A stretch of DNA of 64,000 nucleotides, taken from Nocardioides flavescens (GTDB lineage: Bacteria; Actinomycetota; Actinomycetes; Propionibacteriales; Nocardioidaceae). The notes under the pieces were generated by a model. The model saw only the letters and a program-made list of their open reading frames with translations. It made no database searches and was not told the DNA's origin. Of the stretch, positions 63,725 to 64,000 are shown piece by piece. Position numbers and translations under genes: made by a program. The stretch spans positions 161,831-225,830 of the forward strand of contig NZ_WUEK01000009.1 in the NCBI RefSeq assembly GCF_009823805.1. The letters run 5' to 3'. Position 1 is the first letter of the stretch, and the number at the start of each line of letters is the position of its first letter.

Positions 63725-63857
63725 CGGTGGTCGAGGAGGCGCGCTGACGCCGTCTCGAGACCACTGTCGAGAGGTGTGGTTTCGAGACAGGACTTCGTCC
63801 TTCCTCAACCACCGAATCGGTGGTTAAGGAGGTCCGCCAGGACCGTCTCGAAACCAC
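63725..63857. repeat. REP-like palindromic repeat cluster 4
   Basis: Three half-units (63725-63763, 63775-63814 reversed, 63818-63857) with the conserved ends CGGTGGTYGAGG and GTCTCGARACCAC. It lies between the convergent acyltransferase and Old Yellow Enzyme genes. Confidence 0.87.
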
Positions 63858-63871
63858 GACCGGTGAGCGCC

Positions 63872-64000
63872 TCAGGACGCCTGGTCGAGGGTCGGGTAGT
63901 CGGTGTAGCCCTCGGCGCCGCCGCCGTAGAAGGTGTCCTGGTCGGGCTCGTTGAGCTCGGCGCCCTGCTTCCAGCGCTCGGGCAGGTCCGGGTTGGCCAG
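63872..64000 (-). CDS. Old Yellow Enzyme family NADH:flavin oxidoreductase (NemA-like), C-terminal fragment
   Basis: Only the last 42 codons are in the window; the 5' part lies beyond 64000. The visible end reads [20 protein letters not shown] and then PTLDQAS, typical of N-ethylmaleimide reductase/alkene reductases, FMN enzymes that reduce activated C=C bonds with NADPH. Confidence 0.8.
   Translation of the reverse strand: MANPDLPERWKQGAELNEPDQDTFYGGGAEGYTDYPTLDQAS

Overview
The window is high-GC, gene-dense chromosomal DNA of an actinobacterium. Gene content (a fasR-fabDHPF-accD operon, homodimeric aceE, DUF3145, DUF3052 and DUF3099 proteins, a mycobacterial-type CtpC/PacL pair, a Zur regulon) and the repeated intergenic palindromes suggest Nocardioidaceae, probably Nocardioides or a close relative. 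There is no rRNA to confirm this. I see no prophage, transposase or CRISPR array. Most genes sit in operons with 4-base GTGA/ATGA or TGATG stop-start overlaps.

Layout. 1-4.7 kb: GABA shunt (gabD partial, gabT), a divergent LysR regulator and a zinc alcohol dehydrogenase. 4.9-11.9 kb: metal homeostasis. A His-tailed YibE/F membrane protein and the CtpC/PacL zinc exporter pair lie beside Zur. Two divergent operons around one Zur-type operator then encode six cysteine-free ribosomal protein paralogues (S14, L33, L28, L31, L32, L36), a CobW-family protein without a P-loop, and a small 2Fe-2S ferredoxin. 11.9-20.4 kb: nitrogen metabolism: amt, an M20 amidohydrolase, an FAD amine oxidoreductase, three glutamate-synthase-like subunits and a type III glutamine-synthetase-like ligase. 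20.4-24.3 kb: an amino-sugar cassette (SIS protein, sugar kinase-like protein, UGT/MGT glycosyltransferase) with its TetR regulator. 24.4-31.3 kb: polyamine ABC importer, FAD oxidase and aldehyde dehydrogenase; products of this pathway could feed the GABA shunt.

31.3-42.8 kb: signalling and housekeeping: a LOV photoreceptor fused to a PP2C-type phosphatase, a RibD/DHFR-like reductase, a MOSC protein, a LuxR-type regulator, a membrane Ser/Thr kinase, tyrS, an FMN 2-hydroxyacid oxidase, a TPR-like protein, a soluble PP2C phosphatase and DUF3145. 42.8-49.4 kb: the fatty-acid synthesis operon, in which FabD carries a C-terminal domain resembling a biotin carboxyl carrier but lacking the biotin lysine. 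49.5-56.9 kb: an alpha/beta hydrolase, aceE, DUF3052, an acyl-CoA synthetase, a peroxiredoxin and tRNA-Val. 56.9-63.7 kb: an F420-dependent-type NADP oxidoreductase, then an unusual four-gene lipid cluster: acyl-CoA reductase/HAD phosphatase fusion, zinc dehydrogenase, LarA-like protein and PlsC-like acyltransferase. The window ends inside an Old Yellow Enzyme gene.

Three families of non-coding repeats recur. (1) A ~163-bp element (13.2 and 37.4 kb) has a nearly identical core but different terminal arms that stay self-complementary. (2) A REP-like palindrome family forms four clusters. (3) A family with an ACTACCG core occurs at 4.7 and 42.0 kb. The first, the FabD fusion and the FAR-HAD/LarA lipid cluster are the best leads for undescribed biology.
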